DNA from: Tubiluchus corallicola
Lineage: Eukaryota; Priapulida; Priapulimorpha; Priapulimorphida; Tubiluchidae
Assembly: GCA_030141605.1 (NCBI GenBank)
Contig: JAQGDQ010000081.1
Coordinates: 637,945 to 701,944 of the forward strand
DNA: 64,000 bases
Direction of reading: 5' to 3'
Shown here: positions 26,901 through 39,600 of the stretch, in pieces
How the letters are laid out: each line of letters starts with the position of its first letter
Numbering within the stretch: the first letter of the stretch is position 1
Notes under the pieces: generated by a model
Databases searched by the model: none
Seen by the model: the letters and a program-made list of their open reading frames with translations, nothing else
What the model was told of the DNA's origin: nothing
Translations under genes and position numbers: made by a program

Positions 26901-29900
26901 AATCTCCTAATCTCCTAGGTTAATATATGTGGTCTGGGACAATACTTAGTCTAGTACTAGTGGCCTAAACATCAGTAAAATTGTAATCAGAATATTTATC
27001 GGACTATTGTCTGCAGGAAGGCCCATAAAAATTGTTATAATGCAAATCAAGTCTTTAGTCTTTTTGTTTGTTTGTTTTAAGCCTCAATTCATGTAATACA
27101 CACAGATTGGAAGGAGACATTGCATAATGTCTATATTAAGGTTGAACATTGGCCCTCTTTATTATATAAGACAGATTTCTCTTTCAATAAAATCACAAAA
27201 GGTGCCACGTGTATTGACCAAATAAATGTAATTCATTTCCTTCTGAGAAAGCATCTATTCACTAATCAATCACTATTCAATAAATACAACCTGAGCATTT
27301 TTCCGAAGTACTTGATAGTTGTATGAGACTTAAACGATATGTTGTGTACAACATATTGAGCCTGTACCAATCCACAGACGATTATTCTGAAAAACAAAAT
27401 GAGAATGAACACGCACGTCATCGTTTCTTCAGACTTAAAAACAGAATTATTGCTAAAACGTTTGACCTTAATGGATATGGGTGATGCAAGGGACTAAAAT
27501 CACGTTGAGAGCAGGCCAGTTTCGAAACATGAGTTACTGAAGTTGAGTAGGCATCATTCACTCGTTTACTAAAGTAATACTACGATACTACGCTTCACCT
27601 TGTGTATTCAAAATCAATATTAAGCGATCATCCCACATTAAAAGTGAATTTTACAACTCAGCTAGCTGGCTACGTGATATTCACCTAACATTAATTAAAG
27701 CTACTCCGCCGTGGTGCTTAGTAGAAAAGCCTTGAAAACGGACGTCAACTTATTGTATTCCTTATATGAGGAATACAATAGCCACGCAATTTGATCGGCG
27801 CCAATACTCTAAGGCATTATAAATACCATTAACACACATTTACAACCACAAAGAGAGAACAGCAGACACGTGGTGTTTGTATAATAAATGTCTTGAACAA
27901 CTTCTTTAAAAATTACATTTTGTTCAGAAAAAATTGTGGCTTCTTCTACATTCACTAATCCAAATACGAAGTGTTTGCTAAGGTTGTGCACACATTCAGC
28001 TATAATTCATTTACTTCTTGATTCAAATTGTGTATTTAATCGTGACTGTAGCTGAAACAGAATGCCGCAATAGGAATTTCAGTTTAAGACTATATAAATC
28101 ATTAGGATGATTCAATAAAATTCCACACACATAAATTCAGCAAACGATTTGCACGCCACACACGTCTAATTAGACATGAAAGTTGATTCAATAATCACAG
28201 TGAAAAGTTAATAACAGTGGTACACTCTCGACTTCAGTTGATCGAAATGTAATTATAATACAGCTCGAGGCATAAGCTCCAACGTAAATCCCTCCTACAT
28301 TTAGCCCCAATGAACAATCTAATAAAAAAGTTAAACAATCTTGATGCCTTGAAGGAAAATGCGGATCATGACGGCGTTCATAAAGTAGAAGCGCAAACAG
28401 TTTTTGATACCAAAGGTACTTACGCTATAATCCCAGAAAAATGAAAAAGTTCGGCAACCAGATAAGACAGATATGCCATTCCTAATACAGCAAGCGGCTC
28501 CACAACTAAGAAAATTAACAATAGATTATATTAAGATTATTCAATAACCAAACTACAAAGGCGGCTTCAGCCAATCGGAATAAACCAATGACAATTCAAT
28601 TTTTAAAACTAAACTTGGGCAAAAACCTGAAATGTGAAAACGTTGGAACTGAGCCTGTACTTGAACTAGGAGTTTAGGCCTAATGGATTATAAGCTCCAA
28701 GTCAAGACCACTAGACTATCCAGTCATTTGTGATCAAGGCACGTCTTAAAATAATCAACCAATCAAATGTTCAATGTGACACCGCAAGAATAATTACTGA
28801 CCGTTTGCTTTAATTTATAGTCTAGCTGAATCTATAGTCAATCAATTAATGCAGTGATGCGTGTGAAGTCATAACTCCGATTCCAGGATAAGTAATAATA
28901 TTGCCTATAATAGTTAATAGCGTATATACAAGCGTGAACAACAATGATGAGGATTTCTGCAGCCAACACCGGAATGTTGTGTGACTTTTTGCAAAAATTT
29001 CAGTTTATTTTTATTACTTTTTTACTTTCACAGGACGGGACAATCAATTAACAAGCCCTGCCTTTTGATTGCCCACAACACATTTACATTTATATATAGG
29101 CAAACATAGTGTGCGCTTTCTCGTACAGAAACAGTAAAAAATAATTTGTATTATGTTCATTGTAGGCCCTTTCACTATATTTGGTATACAAAATTATTGT
29201 AAATATGTTATGTAAAATAAATGACTTGTGACTTATGACCGACTCTTAACTACTTGCGTGACCTCTTGCTTACGTCACGCGTTTTGGGAAAAAGTTCTCA
29301 CTACGTTAGTTACTTTTAGTTAATTTTAATTTGAATTAAAACAATGTTCCAGTTATTTTTCCCTACAAAGAGAGGGAATGTATTTTGTACATAGTTTTTA
29401 AAAATAAAGAATTATAATAATAAAAAATAATAATAATTTTGCCGGCATCGAAGACAGTGTCGTTTAGCAGTGCCGCGATAATAACTGCATAATTTTGAAA
29501 AACAATATGTAGGTTGTAGCGTGAGAGTTTTTGAAACCTACCTCTAACATTTATAGTATATTTTGTAATTACGGCTGTCAGTATTCCCATCAGGAGACCT
29601 ACTGCTAATCCGCCAAAACTGACGACGAAGAACGATGCAACTCCCAACAAAATTTGAGAGATGTCGATTGAAGGCGACGACACTAGCGACACCATCATGT
29701 TATACACAACCACCGTCACCGCATCTGTGAAAATGTAGAAGCTGAGCAGAAATTGCAACAGAACAATAAATTTTTGTTTCCCTGATATTAAATGTATATC
29801 AAGTACATATACTAATGTACAAGTACATTCGGAAGTCTTAGTTTAGTGAACTCCCTTCATTGTGCTTAAGAAGCTATCTTGTCCGTATAACGAAAAAAAA

Positions 29901-32900
29901 TTCATACTTGTAGACTTAAGTGCCAGACGACTGTCCCTGCCGGATGAATGTAAAAGGAGCCATAGATAATTGACGTAAAAATTTCGGGCACGTTAACGTG
30001 GCGTATATAAAGCAAGAAAGCAAGCAAATTTCCTTCTTTACGAACAAAAACAAGTGCCTTCTTCTTGGAAAACATCCCGCAATGAACAACGATTTTTTTA
30101 TAAATTTATTAAAAAATGACAGCGTTTCTGTTGCACAGTAGTAGTCATCATTGTGCTAGTGTGCAATAGAAACGTTGTTATTTTTTATATAAAAAATATA
30201 AAAAAATCCGTTGGTTATTGTGGGATAGTTACCAAATTAATGTTATATTTGTTTTATTAGGAATTTGAAAACTCCTTATAAGTACGGTACTTTATAATAA
30301 TAATAATAATGATAATAACAATGATAATAATTTTATTGCCTAGAGTACATATAAAGATGCTCTTTGGCGTACAAACATATAAAAGTCACAAAAACTCTCA
30401 AAACCATATTTTATAGAATACATTTATGTAAATCCTTGAAAAACAAACTTTACTACGCTATAAACAGACACAGGTGAAAAAAACAAAAAGTTAAAAAGCT
30501 TCTAATAATAAAAGTGTGTTAACTTTACATTTAAAAACAGCAATACTTTGGGAGTTTTTGACCTCTCCTGAAAGCGCATTCAAGAAACGAGGGGCAGCAC
30601 TGTCCAGCTGAAACAAGACTAGTTCTAGGTTTTTACTAAAACATTAGTGTCGGATGATCTTAGTCTGAGGGATGTGGTGTACGTTTGTAAAAGCTCAACT
30701 AGATAACTTTGTTCCATTACATCTTAAGCGCCTACCGTTTAGTAAACTTTCTCCGAACACTAGAAAATACAACGTGTTGTTAACTCCCAGTTCTTGGAAA
30801 ATGGCGAGAACCTGTAAAAAAGAAACGGTCAAGGCACCTTTGTAAGTGAATTGCTGTAAGTAGTGCAAGATTACGGGCCTGCCACAACCATCAAAATTAC
30901 TAAGATTAAGACGTGGATTCCGGCTTGCAGTGGCAAATTAAAAACTGTACAAAGAACGCCTGCAAAAGGACGAAACCACAGATTACCCATGAACAAATTG
31001 ATAAACCAAATTGGTAAAATTGATTACCAAACTTGATGTTTCGTCACTTTTATTCTAATTCGTTCCTTCTAGTATAAAAACATGAATTACATCTCTGACA
31101 TTGTAACACGAATATAATAATTACGCTAACAAGCATTGCAGCAGCTTAAGTGAACCTGTGCTGATTAATTTTCGCTGATCGTGAGTACTTAATCACAGAA
31201 TAATGATGTTATAGTCAGTTGAATAAGAAGCCACTTGAATGCATAACTTTGCAGCTTCTTGTCAAGCCATCGAATGCGTTATTACGGGATAGTAATATAT
31301 TGATATTGAATTAATCAGCTGAGTTGCGCAAAATTAATTTTTATTCTGAGAAAAATGAAAACTTGAAAAATGAGTCTTTTTTTGAAAAAACACGACAATT
31401 CTTTTTTTCGCTAGGCTATCGCGTTTAACCTATCAACGTTCCGATAGCCACATGTTTTCCCCAACTAACGCCACCCTTTTCATTGTCGTCATTTTTATCT
31501 TGTCACAAATATTGTTGAAACTATGGTCATGAGTAACTTTGTCAGCTACATCGTCTCCTTGTTGTCGACGAATTTCATTCTCAACATAATCGACTATCAT
31601 CGTTAACATCATCATCCTCGTCGTCGTTGTCATCACCGCGGCCGACGTCAACATCATCATAATTACCCCCAAGCCACTATTGTCGTTATCATGTTGGCCA
31701 TGTTTGCCATCAACATCGTATCGCCACTATCATTATCACAGTATTATCGTTATCATCATTGATACCAGCCTCATCGTCATTGTCGCCGTTACCATAATTA
31801 CTAGCATCGTCACGGCTGCTGCTCGTCACCAGCATGTTTATTACGTTTATCGAGTAATTACACAGGAAACCAGTTTGAATAGCGGTAGAAGAGTTCCATG
31901 CGAGTTAGGAGATTAAACCTGCGAAGTTTGTATCTCAGCTATAGGCTTCACGGGGAACAGATTTGGCGTAAGCAGTGCATAACTTCGAATGACCTTGTTT
32001 ATAATTGATTTAATGTTAGAGGACATTTCACTGCAAGTGATTAATTTAAGTGTAAGGCTACTAGATGGGAATCACCGATTGTCACTGTAAAGAAGTAGGA
32101 AGTGGCCTTCAGTGGCGACCAATGTGGCCAAAATCACGTCAGCGGGCATTTTCAATACCAACTGACTAATTTGAAAATAATTTACTTAGAAAGCAAAAAA
32201 CTGGAAGATCAATCAACCCGTCATATCGAAATCGATCTTAATCTTTTTATGCATGAACGCTGATACATTTCTTGCAAGAATATTGATCATGCTAGGCAAC
32301 AGACGATAAAGACAAGAGAATTTTGATTTATTAATGTTCAATGCTAGAATCTTCTTCTAAGAGCAATTCGGTACAGAGTGTTCCAAAAAAGTGTGTTATA
32401 AATATTGCGGTGTGCTGAAATATACTGCATCAAATCACAATGAAATGTGGTTAATGGTCATTTACTAATTGACTTCACTGCAATAACTGCTGAGAATGAC
32501 CGCCGTTAACTTACAGACGACGCTAAATGTTAAAGGAAAACAGGTTGATCTTTCATATCCTACTCCATTTCGAATTACACATTTTGACACCTATAATAAT
32601 GCCAAAGTGTTTCCTATAATTAAATTACAGGTTAATACCTTTATTAATAATGGGCGAGCCCAACTAATGATGACATCGCAACTGAACATAACTTTCAACA
32701 GCACAAACACTCCATGATTGTGTTGCACGTGTTTGCGAAAGCGGAAATTGAACTCCAGCATTACTGTACGACATTCAGCGTGATATATAAAAACTCAGCA
32801 AATTTTAAGTTCAAAATTCAAATTTCAAGCTTACCGCTGTGCCCACGCATGTGCTCTCGAACGTGTGCACTATGTCACAACCGAACACCTGTGAACTGAG

Positions 32901-33639
32901 ACGTGCAGCATTTATTTTTTGTGTAACGCATTTCCGAAATGTAGGCGATTTGCCCGTTTGACCAAATTTTGTTATTTTGCCCAGAATATTCTGCGCTTCT
33001 AAATTAAGACACCATAATACAGGACCAGCATAGTTGTGCTGCGCCATTTCCTCTAAAAAACAGGAGAATATCATTATGTAATAGCCACTTAATCGTTCAA
33101 ACTTACCGCAACAGGATCTACTGCAGCTATAAGAGAACCAAATACAAGACAGACGATGAAACTGATGTATAGATCTCCTAAACCTCCGCTCACACTGCAG
33201 CCGTACATCGCGGGACCAATGGTGAAAATGTTTATCAATGTTCCCTGCAACATAACGGGAAATGGTAAGTAGAAGTCCGTCAGTCTGCTAACGTTAAAGT
33301 GGTTTCCTTAGACAGTTAACAATGAAGCAGTTAACTCAGACTGTCCGACTACCAATGGACTCAGAGTAAACCAGTTTACCATAACTATTCGGTACATTCA
33401 TCGTGGAAAATGTTCGTGCTGATTAACTACCCCGAAACAGTTTACATTTAAGCAAACAGTTTAACAATTTGTTTAAATTGTGTTTTAACAAAACATTTAA
33501 CATAATGTTTTACTCCGTATGTGTATTGGATAGTATTTCCGCGTTATTTTTTAATAAGTTGTATTTTGCAAACGTTCCTCTTGAAATGCTTTAACATCAC
33601 CATCACCGTCGTCATCATCATCATCATCATCATCATCAA

Positions 33640-33698
<59 letters not shown>

Positions 33699-36600
33699 CA
33701 TCATCATCATCACCATCATCGTCATCATCATAATCATCATCATCATCATCACATCACCATGTTAATTATGATGACCTTAATCATCACCTTCTTCCTCATC
33801 ATTGATGTGATCACTGCCATCGTCCTCCTCTTCCTCATCATCGTCACAGTCACCATAATCATTATCAACAACGTTATCATTGCCTTCTCATCATCGTCAC
33901 TGTTTGCATTATCATCGTCACCATCAAAATATGTTGTTATCACAAATACCGTCACCATCATCACCACGAGCACCACCACCGTCGCCACCATCGACATCAT
34001 TACCATCACTACACCAACCATCATCGCCACAGCGATTCTGCATTTGGATGTAATATTCCTATTGCCAGAATTTCGAATTCACAATTCACGTCATTTCAAA
34101 GAAAAATCGATAATGCTGTAACAGAATTGCTTAGAGATTAAAGAACCATATTCAATCAACTTTTCTTCTACCAACTTTAGCTGAATATGTTCAGCCCGCT
34201 TTCAAATGCTTAAAACGGAAATTGTAGTCGGAAATCCTTCATGAAAATCCGCAGTAAACTTGAAGTTGATTAATTTTGAAAGCTTACAATCGTGGACGGA
34301 ATATTTGTCATCTCTTTCTAAACTTCATTTATCATAATTTTACAAATATAAATTTTTAATTTGCCATTAAGCATATAAATGGCATTATTGCATGCGACTG
34401 GACGGATTTTTATGAGCCACTTGACTTTGGAAACGAAGTTGAGACGCTGAGAAACTGGCTTGCTACTATTGCTGCTGGCGCCGTCGCCGACGCCGTCGCT
34501 GTTCCCACCACCAGCATCGTTTTACTTCACAAATGTTGCCGTTCACATTTCATTTCGATCGTGTTCTTATTTATTTATTTACTTATTTATTTATTGTTTA
34601 GCAATTTATGCAATTAACAACGATATAGTAACACATTTATTTGCACAAAAAAATTAAATTACAAACACTAAAATACTTAACAATACACACGAGGTGACAT
34701 TTGTGTTTTTTCTAGTGAATGTCACTTCTACACGTTAGTTATTATGTTGGCGTAATTCCTTGGGAACGTTGCTATAAATTGGAGCCATAAAATGAATGGT
34801 CAGATTAACGCAAACCTAACAGGCATTTGCAAACTTCTGTCTCCTGTTGAGGAGGACAGTGTTCAGACGCTCGTGGAATTCAAATGCAGAGTATAGAGAA
34901 GTTTATTCTGTCGGTTCTTTAAGTTTGCTTCACGGGAACAAATAAACTAGTTACAAAAATTAATGTATTGTAAGAATCAAGTGCATTCGAATGCCATGTG
35001 ATATTGGGCTTCAGGAAAATCGGCGTTACGGTATGAAGAAAAAAGAAACAAAGTAGAAAGTTTAGTTAATAATTACTGCTCCCTGCTACTAACTAGCAAG
35101 CGTGTAAAACGTTGTTCACTACGATCTTTGTCTTACAAGTTGTAGGGCTGGAAAACTTTGTCTTGCAAGTTGTAGGACTTACAAGATGTAAGATTGTAAA
35201 ACTACGTATTACAAATTTAAGATTATAAAACAATGTCTTACAGGTTGTAAGATTGTGTAAAGCTTTGTCCTACAAGTTGTGAAACTGTTAAACTTTGGCT
35301 TACAAGTTGTTGGACTGTAAAGCTTTTACTTGCAAGTTATAGGACTATTTAAATTTAGTTAAAGTTTAACGCAGACGATTAAGACAATTACTTTTTAAAG
35401 TCGCGGTCGACTGCAGAGCGCAGGGAACCGTAACTCTTACGTTTTTTAAAATTAAAATTCACTGGCAGGTTGGTAGACTGACTCAATTACTTTACAACCG
35501 GAGGCTTACACTGAAATCTAGGAGTGTAACACAAGTGAAGTGAACCACGTAGGACCTAGACATTAGTGCAAAGGAAATGTCCTGCAGATTTGCATTGACT
35601 GACCTACTGTCTGGGAGGCTGGCCGGTTGGATGACTGACTGACTGACTGACTACAACAGAAACTTTGTTGTTGAATTTATCCGTTTAAGGTACACTACAT
35701 TGCTGGATTACAGCAATTTATCTATCTGAAAGGAGAGTGAAGATGCGTACACAAAAATATGATTACTTCCAAAAAGTATAAGCCAGGATATTATGACAAT
35801 TAATATTTTGACGCCCCGTTTGTATCAGAGACGCAAAATATTTCTTTCTGAGTGTGGCAGTCATAATTATGCGCCTTTTGAGTTCTCAGACTTGTTCATT
35901 CATAATTTTGCTAAGAAGCCAAGACTAGATTTTAGTAATACATACCACTACAGCGTAAAGCAGTATCGTTCCAATGTTATCAGCAAATGCTCTGTCATGA
36001 AGAGAATAAGCTGACTCTAACATTATCCTGTAAATAAACAAAATTTGTGCTATCCTTCATGTGAATAACAAAAACGAAGTCGGTGCAATTAATATTTAAT
36101 CAGCTAAAGATCAAGCAATTTGTGCTTATGATAATTAAAATAGGGTTATCGTATTCTGATGTTCGTTTTTTGCTAATGAAATTTGCAATATTCAAATAAA
36201 ATGTACAATATGCAATATTTACAATATTTGCGGTTAATTCATCTAAGGACAATCTAACGCAAGACCTTTTAGGAAGTTTCTGATGAATTTTGCAGGGAAA
36301 TGAAATAAATCTAATAAGTTAGCTATACAGTTGCCATGGTGGCCATTTTTTAATCGTCTCGAGCTACCTTCTATAGAGATTCGGATCCTTGTTGTGAAGC
36401 CATTGAGCTCTAGTTCGTTTAGACAAAGACGCTTTGACGCTTGTGTTCCAACTCTTAGTTATAACAAAACACTCCAGGGTCGGATTAGGTGTAACGGTGC
36501 CCCTAGCACCTGGTATCCTCGCTCTTTCCTTTGCCCCGCGTCACAGCGTACACGTTTCGCGGCTCAAAGTATACGCATTATGTGATACATTTTTATGCAA

Positions 36601-39600
36601 CTTATGCGACGTTACTTGTAAAACAACTGCATTGCTCTATATAGGATTCATGCCGCTTAAATGCTTTATTGGCTTTAAAATGAAATTTTAATTAAGAAGA
36701 AAATCAGGGTTATTTTCAGCACCAGAGGTCAGTTATTGGAATGCCTGGAAGGTAAACATTAAGGACAACCTAACAGTATAATATTAAATAACGTGAATAT
36801 ATCAATATAATTTTTCAGTAACACAATGGCCAATGCTGCTCTCTACTTCATTTAAATTTTACGTTAACATATTTTATTTGTTTTCAATTCTTGCTAGCTT
36901 AGTGTCGGCTGAACCTTGGTGCCTTAAGAACGTGCTTAGTCTGCTGATGCGTTAAACCGGCCCTGGTTATTACAGGCATGTAGAAGACGTGGTTTAAACA
37001 GGAAAATTTCAGTTTTTATTAATTAAAGCAAACCGGTAGATGTTGTCTCCCTAACGAAGTGTGGGATCCTTAAAGCTTGGCCATTTTACTCATTTATTGT
37101 TGTTGTGTGCGATGGTGTTGTTGCTGTTGGCACATGTTTAAAAACTACCAGAAGCCAAAGCTTTCATTGTAAAAGGCTGAAATTTTACACATGGATACTA
37201 CGGATCTTTTTAAAGTTCGTAGTGGAGCCCGATTTTTCATTTTTCTGATTTGGCCCTCAAATGTGCCAGCTAAATGGATCTCCCGTATATGCTGTTATTT
37301 TGTTGTTGCATTGTTTTGATTTGTTTCGTTTTAATGTATAATGGATCGGTCCCATCCTCGTGATTCTATTTTTTACGAAAAATGCCTTGCCACGACAATG
37401 ACAAACGCTTACCATGATTTTCTTACAGAAATCATTATTGACTTTACAAAAAATAGCAAGTAGGACGTGCCGGATCCAAATGCATTCTAGTTTTAAAAGT
37501 GCCTCTACTACACTACATCTATTATCAGCACGTAAAAGAATGTATCTTAAAAGAAACCATAAGTTTCCGCATAAAGAAATGTTCTGAAAGGGTATCATTA
37601 ACACTATGATATTAACACTAACAGGTGATTAACACTATATAAGCCGATAAGCGATGCTACAGCTTTTAAGCAAGGCAAGTCATGGCAAGGCAAGGAACTC
37701 AACACACTGACGTCATTAGTACTAACAGAATCGATACAGAACAAAACAAATCAACTAGCCACCATGATATTTTCTGATCATGAATGTTTATTGATATTGT
37801 TATAAATTATAACTACTTTTATGACGGGAAGCCATCTTCGACAATCATTATAAAGAGGGCTGTGTTGTTTAATTGTTCCAAGTTAGTAAAATTTACGGTC
37901 ACAGTTCCATCTTAGCATTTAAAACTTTTTACACATTTTTTTCTTTAGAAAAAAATTGATGGCACCGTATGGGCGCAGATGATCCCAATAAATAATGCAT
38001 GGCAAAGGAAGGTGTCGAAACCTTCTTTGGCTGCTGCTTCTACAAGCGTGCTGCAGGCAAACAAGTGTCGTGACATAGTTGAAACATAAGGGACCAAGTA
38101 TTTTTCATTTGCAATAAATAAATTCATTCGTAATTGAACCTAGCTGGGGAGCTAAATCTCTTTCTATATTTATACCAGTTGAACCGCCTTCGCACTTCTT
38201 TGTCGGCAGACTCTTCCTCCGTTGTGTCTTCACCAGTCTCTTGGCTATCTTCAGTAGCAGGCTCGGCTTCAACTGTTTTGTCAGATCCATTGATAGCGGG
38301 CTCTGACATCGCTGTTCTACTTGTAATTGTGGCTTTGTCTCTATACTCTGACATAGTGGTCCTGCTTGTAATTGTGGCTTTGTCTGAATACTCTGGCATA
38401 GTTATCCCATCTTTGGCACGATGACCTTGTACCTTAACGAGGTCATGCTTAATAATAACTTTACTATCTTTCCCAGGTTTGTCTTCAGATAGTAATTCAG
38501 CAACCTCTTTAGCTCCAAGAACTATTTCCTGACCTTCTTTTGCTCTGAAAACAACCCTCTCTTCCTCAACTTTGCCAGCCTTTTGAATTTTACCAAGTGG
38601 TTCATAACCTTGTCTCGCCATTAACGTATCACGTTCTTCCATAACGTTATCAGTCCTTTCAGTTTTATCTATTGTACCGGAAACCTCGGGAACTTTGGGA
38701 GCTCCTAAAACTACCTGACGACCACGCTGTGCATCCAAACTGTCATTTTCACTATCAACCAGGTTAATCCATTCAGCTTTATCAATCGATAGGGAGTCTT
38801 CAATTTCTTTGGCACCAAAAACTGCTTCGTGGCCTTGTTTGGCTCTAAAAATGCCACTTTCGTCTTTGTCGTAATCAACTTCTGTAACTTTGGCAGCTTT
38901 TTTGCTTGCAGGAATGGTCACAACTTGTTCAGTGATAGACGAGATAGAAGTAGCACCCTTGGGCCTCAAATCACGGTCTGCATCTTCCACTCGTTCAGAT
39001 TGTTCACTTATTTTGCTCATAACATCAACTTTATCTTCTTTCAATATCTTGTTGACATTATCACTAAGGAGTTCTGCTTTATCATCATGCGAAATACATT
39101 CTGATGGAATTAGGAGCGGTTTAGTACTGTGAGTTGCATCTTCACTTTCTGCTTTTCTTTCTACGTATTTTTTGCCATCTGGTACTGACGTCATTGCTTT
39201 ACTAGTGATTGTACTCATTTCTACATGTGATGCGTCCACTTTGGTTGCTTGACTGATACCACTTGGCTTGTCACTTTGTTCAGTCTTGTCATCTAATGTT
39301 GACTCAGTTACCATTTGAGCTCCAGAAGCCTCCTCTGTCATGTCAACTGATTCAGCTGTGAATGTACTTACTTCTGCAGCTTTTTGTTTTCCACTAATAT
39401 CAGTATCACTGTACAGTTCACTGTACAGGTTATTATACAAAGCTCTAGCATTATCAACAGAACTTACTAAATCTGTTGGTGCTACTTTCACCAAAGTTTC
39501 CTTGGCAAGAAAATCTAAAGCTTCGACACTTGAATGCTCTTGGGCAGATGCAGACTTCGAGTCATAGACAGCCACTTTTTCTGTTTCTGTTACTCTTGCT

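Noticed and set aside
33521-34121. Ile/Ser-rich and Met/Val-rich frames on both strands
   Set aside because: Produced by the CAT array and its degenerate flank; no codon bias or domain.
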